The notes beneath the pieces are model-generated. The model was given only the letters and a program-made list of their open reading frames with translations. It had not been told where the DNA came from and did not search any database. From Spirochaetales bacterium (GTDB taxonomy: Bacteria > Spirochaetota > Spirochaetia > SZUA-6 > DRHE01), in the NCBI GenBank assembly GCA_016930895.1, contig JAFGFV010000361.1, forward strand, positions 1 through 15,810: DNA of 15,810 bases, written 5' to 3'. Below are positions 7,055 through 14,377 of the stretch, piece by piece. A program made the translations under genes and the position numbers. Position 1 is the first letter of the stretch. Every line of letters begins with the position of its first letter.

Positions 7055-8071
7055 CTCCCCGTACAGCCGCAGGCGTCTATCCAGGAAATCGCGCTTCAGG
7101 CTCTCGTAGGGCACCCGGTTGAACGGGCACTCCTTGATGCACCAGGAGCACCCGTCGAGGGCGTAGAAGTGAGGCAAGCAGCGCCGGTAATCGATGTGGC
7201 GCAGCCCGCCGCCTTCGGCCTCCACGGGTTGGGACAGGATGGCCTGCGCTGGACACAGGCTGGCACATACGCGGCAAGCGGCGCAGAAATCCCGCACCCA
7301 GTCGTGCTCTTGTGACGCAGCGGCCCCTCCCGGCGCCGCCGGGAGATTGCGGATGCTCGTGTACACTGCCGCCAGCCGCTGTCGCGAGCCGAAGCGGGGA
7401 GTGATCAACAGCCCGTGCATTCCGATCGCCCCCAGACCTGCCCGTTCGGCAAGGACCGGATAGATGACCGCGCCCCCCAGCGAAGCCCCGGCCTGCGCCC
7501 CGTAGCCGCGCGCCCGCAGGAACTCGGCCACACGGTTCGCCGCCCGCCCGAGCTCGAGGTAGCTGCGGTGGATCATCTCCAGAGACTCCAGGCCGGGGGC
7601 GCGGGACAGCTTGTCCGCCTCCATCTCCCGCAGCAGCACGATGGCCTGGGGGTACAGCACCGCGTGCCCCCGGAAGAGCTGCCGGGCTTGCACGGTCGCA
7701 TAACCCAGCTCGTCGACTCCCTGAGCGCGGGCGAACCCCTCGAGCTCGCGGAACAGCTCGGAGGGGGCCAGCGTCCGCGGGAGCGCCGGCTGCCCGTTCA
7801 GAGCGGCGAACCCGTTCAGGGCCTCCCGGCCCGCCCCCAGGAGCAGCGGGAGGATACGCGCCCGATACGCCAGCCGGTAGGCCGGCCCCTTGCCGCTGAG
7901 AAACTCGCGCGAGCCAAACTCCACCCGCTCCGGGGAACGGGACTCGGCGTGCAGGGCACCCGGGCGGAGACCCAACGCCTGCTCCTGCGCTGCGACGCGG
8001 CCGAAGATCCGGCGATAGCGGGCCCAGGCCAACACCCCAGCTCCTCCCGGCAAAGCCGCGGCCCGAATCAC
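7040..8071 (-). CDS. QueG-like double [4Fe-4S] cluster protein, function uncertain
   Basis: A 343-residue cytoplasmic iron-sulfur protein resembling the epoxyqueuosine reductase/reductive-dehalogenase group. Seen: AERAGLGAIGMHGLLITPRFGSR (from about residue 208), the counterpart of the QueG segment next to the cobalamin site, then a ferredoxin-like domain with Cys263, 266, 269 and 273 (CAACRVCASLCP), Cys298, and Cys308, 311 and 315 (CSWCIKECPFNR), enough for two clusters. The D..P..E stretch that carries the QueG catalytic Asp reads AVIYPVLAER here, so queuosine synthesis is doubtful. The GTG at 8071 overlaps the M23 stop (GTGA). A second GTG at 8035 has a far stronger site (GGGAGGAG, 5-base spacer) and may be the true start, giving 331 aa. 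It is the last gene of the recO operon. The electron donor and substrate are unknown. Confidence 0.8.
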   Translation of the reverse strand: MIRAAALPGGAGVLAWARYRRIFGRVAAQEQALGLRPGALHAESRSPERVEFGSREFLSGKGPAYRLAYRARILPLLLGAGREALNGFAALNGQPALPRTLAPSELFRELEGFARAQGVDELGYATVQARQLFRGHAVLYPQAIVLLREMEADKLSRAPGLESLEMIHRSYLELGRAANRVAEFLRARGYGAQAGASLGGAVIYPVLAERAGLGAIGMHGLLITPRFGSRQRLAAVYTSIRNLPAAPGGAAASQEHDWVRDFCAACRVCASLCPAQAILSQPVEAEGGGLRHIDYRRCLPHFYALDGCSWCIKECPFNRVPYESLKRDFLDRRLRLYGEGTDP

Positions 8072-9210
8072 GGCCCCTCGACGGGCGCTTCGCTCTCGAG
8101 CTCGCGCAGGCCCATGTACAGCCTCTCCGTAACCTTGAGAAGCCGCCCGCCATCCACCAGCGCGGTCGCAACCAGGCTGTCCGGGTCCACTGCGATCCCG
8201 GCCACCCGCACCTCCCAGTGCAGGTGCGGCCCCGTGGCCAGGCCCGTCATGCCCACCGTGCCGAGCCGCTGCCCCTGCGCCACCGGCTCGCCCTCTGTGA
8301 CCGTCAGGGTGTCCAGATGGTAGTACAGGGAATACACCCCCGGCAGGTGCTCGAGCACCACGGTCAGCCCACTGAGCAGGCGGTCGGCTGCCATGACCAC
8401 CCTGCCGGCCCCGGCGGCGACCACCGGAGTGCCGATGGGGGCCGCCAGGTCGACGCCGTTGTGCAGGGAGCGGGAGCTCCCGCCGTCGGTATAGCGGTAC
8501 AGGCGCCGGTCCGCGAACTCGGAGGTCCGCCGCGTGGACTGCACGGGGACGATGAAGCTCCCTAGATGGTGGACGGCCTGAGGATCGCGGCCCCCGAGGA
8601 GCTCCCGCATCTGCCGGTACTCCTCCTCCTTGCGGGGATCCGGCACGGTCATCAGCTCCGACAGCGGCTGGTCAAAGTCGATGCTCTCGGACCCGAACTC
8701 CCGGTGCCGGATCCTCAACGAGGAATGCACCTCGAAGGTCCGTCCTCCGCTCCAGCCTTGGACCACCAGGCGGGCATCGCCCGCCCGGGCCGTGCTCTCG
8801 ACCCCGAGGAGCACCGTCCAGGCCCACCCGCCGGGCTCAACCGAGAAACCCCGCGCCTCCGGCCCCGGCTCCCCCCCGTCCCGGATCAGCCGGGCGCTCA
8901 GCCCCTCCAGCGGCTCCAGCGCCACGACTAGCACCCGGAATACCCCTCCCCGATCGACTTCCTCGGGAAGCTCCGCTTCGATCCGCAGCGGCACCTCTCC
9001 CTCGCTGAACCAGGAGAACAGGCCCCGCTCGGGGAGGAACCGTGGAACCTCGCCGGGCGACCAGGAGTACTGAGCCCCCGGGGCTGTCTGGCAGTACCGC
9101 GGGGGGCCGAGCCCCGAGGCACCCTCGTGGAGAAACAGCACCTCCCCTGTCACCGGAAGAGCGGCGAGGGCTCCCCAGAGCAGAAGGCCCAGGAGGCGCA
9201 AGAGGGGCAT
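8068..9210 (-). CDS. exported M23-family peptidase
   Basis: A 380-residue LytM-type zinc metallopeptidase, expected outside the inner membrane acting on peptidoglycan peptides or as an envelope scaffold. Seen: a hydrophobic signal sequence (MPLLRLLGLLLWGALAALPVTG), an all-beta N-terminal region to about residue 165, a linker with a short charged helix (RKEEEYRQMRELL), and the M23 domain at about 245-350. Zinc ligands and catalytic residues are intact: HNGVD (His250, Asp254), YYHLD (His298) and HLHWE (His329, His331). No lipobox Cys is present. I chose the ATG at 9210 because it opens directly into the signal sequence, though it lacks a Shine-Dalgarno. A GTG at 9342 overlapping the recJ stop (GTGA) keeps the frame open and would add 44 residues from a 15-bp repeat; this start fits the pattern of the operon and cannot be excluded. 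Confidence 0.88.
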   Translation of the reverse strand: MPLLRLLGLLLWGALAALPVTGEVLFLHEGASGLGPPRYCQTAPGAQYSWSPGEVPRFLPERGLFSWFSEGEVPLRIEAELPEEVDRGGVFRVLVVALEPLEGLSARLIRDGGEPGPEARGFSVEPGGWAWTVLLGVESTARAGDARLVVQGWSGGRTFEVHSSLRIRHREFGSESIDFDQPLSELMTVPDPRKEEEYRQMRELLGGRDPQAVHHLGSFIVPVQSTRRTSEFADRRLYRYTDGGSSRSLHNGVDLAAPIGTPVVAAGAGRVVMAADRLLSGLTVVLEHLPGVYSLYYHLDTLTVTEGEPVAQGQRLGTVGMTGLATGPHLHWEVRVAGIAVDPDSLVATALVDGGRLLKVTERLYMGLRELESEAPVEGP

Positions 9211-9248
9211 GGGCAGAAAGCGCAGGGGAGGCACGGGCAGAAGGGGCG

Positions 9249-9338
9249 CGGCCAGGCAGCGCGCGGCCAGGAAGCTTCGCGGAGGGCTGGTTCGAGGCGG
9301 GCAGCTCCGAGGCGGGCTGCTTCGGGCAGGGCAGCGTT
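9249..9338 (-). repeat. degenerate 15-bp tandem repeat (6 units) between recJ and the M23 gene
   Basis: Six 15-bp units fill 9249-9338, ending exactly at the recJ stop. The third to fifth units (9279-9323) are clearest, with GAGGCGGGC followed by a variable AGCTCC or TGCTTC. In the M23 frame they give five-residue units CPARS, SPPRS, CPPRT, SPPRS, then the weaker FLAAR and CLAAP. Whether they are translated depends on which M23 start is used. Confidence 0.7.
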
Positions 9339-11492
9339 TCACCGCTTCAGGTCCACGATGCTCAGCTGCAGCGTCTCGGTGTTCTGGAAATAGTTGCGTC
9401 CGAGGCGGTACACGACGTCCACGGTGTCCTGCAGGCTGAACTCCTTGCCCACCTTGTCGGCGGCGTTCCAGTACAGCGCGGGCCAACGGTGACGCCCGGC
9501 GCGCAGCAGCAGCTTGGCATGGGCCCGCTCACGGCGACCGACGATCTCCAGACCTTCCACCGAGAGCCCTCGGGTCAGGAAGGTGAGCGGCGGAAACCCC
9601 TCGCCGTAGGGTTCGAAGAGCTCCACCACCCGGATCAGTTCCGGGTTCAGGAACTCCGGAGGGACCTCCGCGTCGATGCGAATGCGCGCCTCCTCCTGGG
9701 GAGGGGCTTCGTAGCTGGCCGCGAGGCGGTAGAAGCGCTCCTCGAACTCTGCGAAGCGCTCCGAAAGCAGGTTGAACCCTGCAGCCCGGTCGTGCCCGCC
9801 GTAGTTGAGCAGAAGCTCGGCAAATTGATCCAGCAGGCCATCCACCGGGTACGGGCTGCGCAGGGAACCCACCGCCTTGGTGTCCCCGAGTGCCACGACC
9901 AAGGCGGGTACGTGGAAGGCCGCGGCCAGCCTGGCGGCCAGGATCCCGGTAATCCCGCGAGGGATCTGGCGTTCGCGCACCAGAAGGAGCTTGCCCCCCG
10001 CGCGCTCCGCGCTTCGGCCCGCCTGGCCGTAGCACGCGTCCCACAGGCGGTCACCCAGCTGTTTGCGCCGGACGTTGAGCGCCATCACGGCGTCCAGGAG
10101 ACCCTCGATCTCCCGCGTGTCCTCGGCCAGCAGCAGCGCCGCGGCCCGCTCCGGCTCTCCCATTCGCCCGGCGGAGTTCAGCACCGGTGCCACATGCCAC
10201 GACAGGTCCTTGCTGGTCAGGCGGCGTCCGTGCAGATTCTGCCGGATCAGGAGCTCCCGCAGGCCCGGCCGGCGCATGCGGGCCAGGAGCGCCAGGCCCC
10301 GCCTCACGATGATCTTGTTTTCGTCGATCACAGGCATCAGGTCCGCGACGGTTCCCAGGGCCGCCAAGTCCAGAACGGGCTCCAGAGCGTCCGCCAGGCG
10401 GTACCGTGACCACATGGCCGAGACGTAGAGCGCGACCAGGATGCCCAGCTCGTCGACCGGGGAGTAGCGGAACTGCGGAAGGGACTCCTTGATGCGCAGC
10501 AGGCTCTGGCCTGCCAGGCTCTGGCCTGCCAGGTCATGGCCCGCGGGAGCAGCCCCGGCCGGGCCGTTGTCCTCCCCTCCCGACACCCACGGCTGCAGCC
10601 AGGGCGCGATGTCTTCGAGCTCGAAGCCCGGATCGAACGAGACCTCCTCGAGCAGCCGCCGCTGCCCCGGCAGGTCGTAGACCAGCACGCGCTTGCCCGC
10701 CAGAGCCCGATAGACCCGGCTCTTCTCGAGGCCCGGCATACCCGGCGGCAGGCTGTCCGCGATCCGTTCCCCCGGGACCAGGTTCTCCAGGCAAACGGCC
10801 TCCAAGAGATAGGCGGCGTTGGCAGGACGGACGTGCAGGATCCATACGGGCTCACCGGCCAGAGGGGTGTCGGCCATGGCCATGGCCAGCACCAGCTTGA
10901 GCGCCACGCCGCAGCCGGCCAGGTCCCGGAAGGGATACGGACAATCCTTGCACTTGGGGTTCAGCATGGCTGCGGTCACCGGCAGGCTCTCCGGCGGGTT
11001 GTGGTGGTCCAGCACGATGGTGTCCATGCCCAGCTCCCGGGCCCGCGCGATCTCCTCGACGTTCGAGACCCCGCAGTCCACCGTGATGAGCAGGCTGCAG
11101 CCTTCCCCGGCCGCCTGCTCGACCGCGGCAGCGCTCAGACCGTAATCCTCCTCGCCCAGAGGGATCTGCCACCGGACTTTCGCACCCCGGGATTGCAGGA
11201 GCTGGTAGACGAGAATCGTCGAGGTGATCCCGTCCACATCTCGGTCGCCGAAGACCACGATGCTCTCGCCGCCCTCGATGGCGCTGCGGATGCGCGCCAC
11301 CGCGCGCCCCATCTCCGGGAACAGGAACGGGTTGTGCAGGAGCGCCAGATCGTCCTCCAGAAGGAAGCGCAGGGGCTCTCCCGCTGTGAAGCCCCGGCGC
11401 AGCAGGACCGAGGCGCTGATCAGGTCGAGGTTGTAGCGCCGCGCCAGCTCCCTGACGTCGTCCGCGTGAAGCTCACTCTTTTCCCAAATCAT
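9339..11492 (-). CDS. recJ: single-stranded-DNA-specific exonuclease RecJ
   Basis: RecJ (717 aa, long for the family) degrades single-stranded DNA 5' to 3' in recombination and mismatch or base-excision repair. Seen: motif I as GDRDVDG (Asp83, 85 and 87; the usual form is DYDADG), VDCG (138-141), DHH (162-164), GCGVALK, LDLAALGTVADLMP near 374-387, VLNSAGRMG near 437-445, and GGHDRAAGF of the DHHA1 domain near 565-573. A C-terminal OB-like region follows. Between GCGVALK and LDLAALG there are about 170 residues, roughly 140 more than in ordinary RecJ. They are rich in Pro and Gly and contain a 15-bp repeat. The ATG at 11492 opens with MIWEK, typical of RecJ, overlaps deoA by 20 bases, and has only a weak GGAAGAG site 10 bases upstream. 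The TGA may overlap a GTG of the M23 gene. Confidence 0.94.
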   Translation of the reverse strand: MIWEKSELHADDVRELARRYNLDLISASVLLRRGFTAGEPLRFLLEDDLALLHNPFLFPEMGRAVARIRSAIEGGESIVVFGDRDVDGITSTILVYQLLQSRGAKVRWQIPLGEEDYGLSAAAVEQAAGEGCSLLITVDCGVSNVEEIARARELGMDTIVLDHHNPPESLPVTAAMLNPKCKDCPYPFRDLAGCGVALKLVLAMAMADTPLAGEPVWILHVRPANAAYLLEAVCLENLVPGERIADSLPPGMPGLEKSRVYRALAGKRVLVYDLPGQRRLLEEVSFDPGFELEDIAPWLQPWVSGGEDNGPAGAAPAGHDLAGQSLAGQSLLRIKESLPQFRYSPVDELGILVALYVSAMWSRYRLADALEPVLDLAALGTVADLMPVIDENKIIVRRGLALLARMRRPGLRELLIRQNLHGRRLTSKDLSWHVAPVLNSAGRMGEPERAAALLLAEDTREIEGLLDAVMALNVRRKQLGDRLWDACYGQAGRSAERAGGKLLLVRERQIPRGITGILAARLAAAFHVPALVVALGDTKAVGSLRSPYPVDGLLDQFAELLLNYGGHDRAAGFNLLSERFAEFEERFYRLAASYEAPPQEEARIRIDAEVPPEFLNPELIRVVELFEPYGEGFPPLTFLTRGLSVEGLEIVGRRERAHAKLLLRAGRHRWPALYWNAADKVGKEFSLQDTVDVVYRLGRNYFQNTETLQLSIVDLKR
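10501..10545 (-). repeat. 15-bp tandem repeat inside the RecJ insertion
   Basis: Two identical 15-bp copies (10501-10515 and 10516-10530) are followed by a third with four differences (10531-10545). In RecJ they encode AGHDL-AGQSL-AGQSL at about residues 318-332. The perfect identity of two copies points to recent slippage. Confidence 0.9.
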
Positions 11493-12798
11493 CCAAAGAC
11501 AGCTCTTCCCTGACCCGCGGCGAGGGCTCCTCGCGCGCTTCGGCCAGCGTGTAGGCTTCCAGGGCGAGGGCCCGGGCCTCCTCGAGATTCCCTCCCTCGC
11601 CCAGGTGCAGTCGGCACAGGGGCTCCCCCTTCCCAACGGAATCCCCCTGCACCTTCAGGAGCTCGATGCCCGCCTCCGCGCGCACCGGGTCCTCCTTGCG
11701 CGCCCGGCTGGCCCCGAGCAGCCCGGCCGCCAGGCCGATCCGGTACGCGTCGATCCGTCCCACGAACCCGCTCCGGGCGGCGGGCACCTCCACGACCGTG
11801 CGGGCCCGGGGGCCCCGGGCGGTCTCACGCACGGTCTCGACGTCCCCGCCCTGGGCCTCCACGTTGGCCAGGAAACGCTCCCAGGCGCTCCCGTCCTCGA
11901 GGCGGCGCCGAGACTCCCGCTCCCCTTCCTCGACGTCCGCAGCCAGCCCCCCCAACACGAGCATGTGAGCCGTCAGCCTCAAGGTCAACTCCACCAGGTC
12001 CGGCGGGCCGTTTCCGTGCAGGGTGTCGATCACTTCCCGGACCTCCACGAAATTGCCCGCCGTCCGTCCGAGGGGCTGCTCCATGTCGGAGATGACCGCC
12101 CGCACCGGCCGTCCGAGGCTCCTGCCGGTGCGCACCAGGGAGATCGCCAGTTCCCGGGCCTGCTCGAGGCTCTTCATGAAGGCCCCGGAACCGCACTTGA
12201 CGTCGAACACCAGGGCCTGCGCTCCCTCGGCGAACTTCTTGGACATGATGCTGGCGGTGATGAGCGGCACCGACTCGACGGTCCCGGTCACGTCCCTCAA
12301 CGCGTAGAGCATCCGGTCCGCCGGCACGATGCTCTGGCTCTGCCCGGTCATGGCGAAGCCGCAGGAGCGCAGGATTTCGGCGAAGCGCTGCTCCGACAGG
12401 TCGGTCCGATAACCGGGAATCGACTCCAGCTTGTCCAGGGTGCCCCCGGTGTGGCCGAGGGCCCTACCGCTCATCATCGGCACCACGCACCCGCAGGCCG
12501 CGGCCAGCGGCGCCAGCACCAGGGAGACCTTGTCTCCCACTCCCCCGGTGGAGTGCTTGTCCACCAGCGGCCCCGGCACCCCCGAGAGGTCCATGGTGCT
12601 CCCTGAATCGATCATGGCGCGGGTCAGGAAGCCCGTCTCCTCGAAGCTCATTCCCTGGAAGAAGACGGCCATGGCTAGACTGGCCATCTGGTAGTCCGGG
12701 ACCTCGCCGCGAACGTACCCCTGGATCAGGAACCCGATCTCCTCCTGGGACAGGGCTTCGCCCTGGCGCTTCTTGACGATCAGGTCGACGGCTCTCAT
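11473..12798 (-). CDS. deoA: pyrimidine-nucleoside (thymidine) phosphorylase
   Basis: The product (441 aa) cleaves thymidine, deoxyuridine or uridine with phosphate to base plus (deoxy)ribose-1-phosphate. Seen: the N-terminal helical domain from MRAVDLIVKKRQG, the phosphate-binding KHSTGGVGDK (81-90), the family signature SGRALGHTGGTLDKLE (110-125), and SIMSKKFAEGAQALVFDVKCGSGAFMK near 195-221. A C-terminal domain ends in an acidic tail. The ATG at 12798 overlaps the thpR stop (ATGA); the upstream site is only a G-run. The closely related pdp (broad pyrimidine specificity) cannot be told from deoA by eye. No cdd, deoB, deoC or transporter genes accompany it, so it is not in a classic deo operon. 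It sits between repair and RNA-processing genes. Confidence 0.92.
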   Translation of the reverse strand: MRAVDLIVKKRQGEALSQEEIGFLIQGYVRGEVPDYQMASLAMAVFFQGMSFEETGFLTRAMIDSGSTMDLSGVPGPLVDKHSTGGVGDKVSLVLAPLAAACGCVVPMMSGRALGHTGGTLDKLESIPGYRTDLSEQRFAEILRSCGFAMTGQSQSIVPADRMLYALRDVTGTVESVPLITASIMSKKFAEGAQALVFDVKCGSGAFMKSLEQARELAISLVRTGRSLGRPVRAVISDMEQPLGRTAGNFVEVREVIDTLHGNGPPDLVELTLRLTAHMLVLGGLAADVEEGERESRRRLEDGSAWERFLANVEAQGGDVETVRETARGPRARTVVEVPAARSGFVGRIDAYRIGLAAGLLGASRARKEDPVRAEAGIELLKVQGDSVGKGEPLCRLHLGEGGNLEEARALALEAYTLAEAREEPSPRVREELSLDDLGKE

Positions 12799-13442
12799 GG
12801 GATGCCCCCGGTCAGACCAAGGATCTCCAGCGGCCGGTACTCCGCGCCTTCGGGCTTGAGGACCGACTGGAACAAGACCACCCGGTCCAGACACGCGGGC
12901 TGGTCGAAGGCAAACAGCTCTTCGACCCCCGCCGGAACGCCGTAACCCGCCCGGCCTCCCCGGCTCCTGGCCACGGTCACGTGCGGGGTAAAGGCCCGGC
13001 GGTCGTCCCAGGAAGGGCGCTCGGCCTCACCGCTGCGGGCGCCCCTCCGCGCTCCCCCGTTCGGGTACCAGGCCGCGAGCAGGGCTTCCCTGAGCCTCCG
13101 GTGCAGCTCCTCGATCTCTTCGCGCCCGCGCAGCACCGGGCAATAGAGCACCCTTGGGCTGCCGCGCGGCGGGAAACGACCGAGCCCCCCGAGGGAGGCC
13201 TGGACCGCAGGGACCCCCAGCCCGGGGTCCCGCAGCGCCTGCCGGACCTGCTCGAGACGCTCCATCTCCAGGTCCCCGAAGAAGAACAGGGTGACGTGCA
13301 TTCCCTCGGGCCGCACCACCCGAAAGTCGCTGCTGCGCCTCTTGAGCTCCCGGCCGGCCCTCTCCAGCCTGGCCAGCGCTTCTCCGGGCAGCGGGAGGGC
13401 GGCGAACGCCCGGACGGGACCGCCGTCGCTGTCCCCTCTCAC
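12795..13442 (-). CDS. thpR: RNA 2',3'-cyclic phosphodiesterase (2H family, LigT/ThpR)
   Basis: A 215-residue 2H-superfamily protein expected to open 2',3'-cyclic phosphates on RNA ends (older name 2'-5' RNA ligase). Seen: the two catalytic HxT motifs, HVTL (49-52) followed by FFFGD, and HVTV (154-157) in FTPHVTVARSR, both intact; an N-terminal RAFAALPLP strand typical of the family; and QSVLKPEGAEYRPLEIL near the end. A hydrophilic loop of about 25 residues (about 125-150) just before the second motif is longer than usual. The GTG at 13442 overlaps the recO stop (GTGA) and follows GGGGAGGGG at 13456-13448 with a 5-base spacer. Its place next to recO may be operon convenience and not shared function. 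Confidence 0.9.
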   Translation of the reverse strand: MRGDSDGGPVRAFAALPLPGEALARLERAGRELKRRSSDFRVVRPEGMHVTLFFFGDLEMERLEQVRQALRDPGLGVPAVQASLGGLGRFPPRGSPRVLYCPVLRGREEIEELHRRLREALLAAWYPNGGARRGARSGEAERPSWDDRRAFTPHVTVARSRGGRAGYGVPAGVEELFAFDQPACLDRVVLFQSVLKPEGAEYRPLEILGLTGGIP

Positions 13443-14191
13443 AGGATCCCCTCCCCGGCGCGGAGAGTGTTGAGTCGGCTCTCCAGACTCACCTCCAGGA
13501 GGTGAAAGGCGATCCTGCGCAGGCGCGCCAGGGCCTCGCCTTCCAGGCCGACCCGGGCGGCCTGTGCGAGGGGCAGGCCCAGGGTGCCCTCGAGGTAGGC
13601 CCGCGCCCCGGCCGGCATGAGCAGGCCGTCGGCGGGCGCGCACCGCGCGCACTTCAGGGTCGCGCTTTCCCGGTCAAGGAACGCGGACTGGGAGGGAGCA
13701 AAGGCCGCGTGGCAGCTGTCGCAGTGTGCCAGCTCCGGGGCCTGCCCCGAGAGAGCCAGAAAGCGCATCACGAACTGCACCATCAACAGACCTTCGCGTT
13801 CCTCCGGCAGCCGGTCCAGGAGCAGGAGCGCGTCGTGGAGAAGCCGGTACAGCTCCCCGAAGCTCTCCCCCGCCCCGAAGGACTTGAGCGCGACCTCGGC
13901 CCAGAGACTGGCGGCGTAGTAGCGCAGGACGCTGGCACGCACCCCCTCCAGGAGCTCGAGCACCTCGGCGTCGGTCAGCTTGTACTGGTTCTTCACGGGC
14001 TCGTGGTACAGGTACGCCTTGATGATGCTGAAGGGCTCGCAAGGGCGCAGGCGGCTGTTCATCTTGTAAGCCCCATGCGCGACGGCCTGAACCAGGCCCT
14101 GCCCGGGGGTGAGCAGGGTCAGCGAGCGGTGGATTTCCCCCATGCGGGTTTTTCTGAGAACGATCGCCGGGGTGACGGAACTCCGGAACAT
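13439..14191 (-). CDS. recO: DNA repair protein RecO
   Basis: RecO (250 aa, normal length) works with RecR, and in some bacteria RecF, to load RecA onto SSB-coated single-stranded DNA. Seen: the N-terminal OB-fold (about residues 1-80, opening with SSVTPAIVLRKTRMGEIHRSLTLLT), a helical middle, and a zinc-finger pair Cys157/Cys160 (CDSC) and Cys181/Cys184 (CARC). The ATG at 14191 has no clear Shine-Dalgarno, but a good promoter lies so close that the mRNA would begin about 6 bases upstream. First gene of the six-gene minus operon; recJ, three genes on, acts in the same RecFOR pathway. Confidence 0.93.
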   Translation of the reverse strand: MFRSSVTPAIVLRKTRMGEIHRSLTLLTPGQGLVQAVAHGAYKMNSRLRPCEPFSIIKAYLYHEPVKNQYKLTDAEVLELLEGVRASVLRYYAASLWAEVALKSFGAGESFGELYRLLHDALLLLDRLPEEREGLLMVQFVMRFLALSGQAPELAHCDSCHAAFAPSQSAFLDRESATLKCARCAPADGLLMPAGARAYLEGTLGLPLAQAARVGLEGEALARLRRIAFHLLEVSLESRLNTLRAGEGIL

Positions 14192-14203
14192 GAGCTTGAA
14201 CCT

Positions 14204-14232
14204 ATAGTAGTGACAAACCCGGGGCCTATCAA
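14204..14232 (-). promoter_or_regulatory. predicted sigma70-type promoter of the recO operon
   Basis: Minus strand: TTGATA (14232-14227), a 17-base spacer, then TACTAT (14209-14204). This puts the start near 14197, only about 6 bases before the recO ATG, so the transcript is predicted to be nearly leaderless. Consensus match only; no LexA-like site seen. Confidence 0.5.
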
Positions 14233-14283
14233 TACCAGGCGCTGCCGCCCTGCGCCTGCCCCCCGGTGTTGGAGGAGCTTTTC

Positions 14284-14312
14284 TTGACAGCGCCCGGTCC
14301 CGTGACTATTTT
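14284..14312 (+). promoter_or_regulatory. predicted sigma70-type promoter of lon
   Basis: A perfect TTGACA (14284-14289), a 17-base spacer, then TATTTT (14307-14312), giving a leader of about 59 bases before lon. No CIRCE or HAIR heat-shock operator is visible around it. Confidence 0.55.
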
Positions 14313-14340
14313 CTACGCGAGAAACAAATACAAGAAACCA

Positions 14341-14358
14341 CCGTGCCGCCGCGCACGG
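14341..14358 (+). promoter_or_regulatory. hairpin in the lon 5' leader
   Basis: CCGTGC (14341-14346) pairs perfectly with GCACGG (14353-14358) across a 6-base loop, ending 19 bases before the lon ATG. It lies in the predicted untranslated leader and could affect ribosome access, for example with temperature. It may also be chance. Confidence 0.35.
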
Positions 14359-14377
14359 CCCAAGAGAGTGATGTACC

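Noticed and set aside
9042..10409. Plus-strand open frame (455 codons) opposite recJ and the M23 gene
   Set aside because: It overlaps conserved RecJ motifs on the other strand and is low-complexity Arg/Gln/Ala; a shadow.
14192..14377. CIRCE or HAIR heat-shock operator upstream of lon
   Set aside because: I looked for the TTAGCACTC/GAGTGCTAA and CTTGAGT/ACTCAAG arms and found neither.
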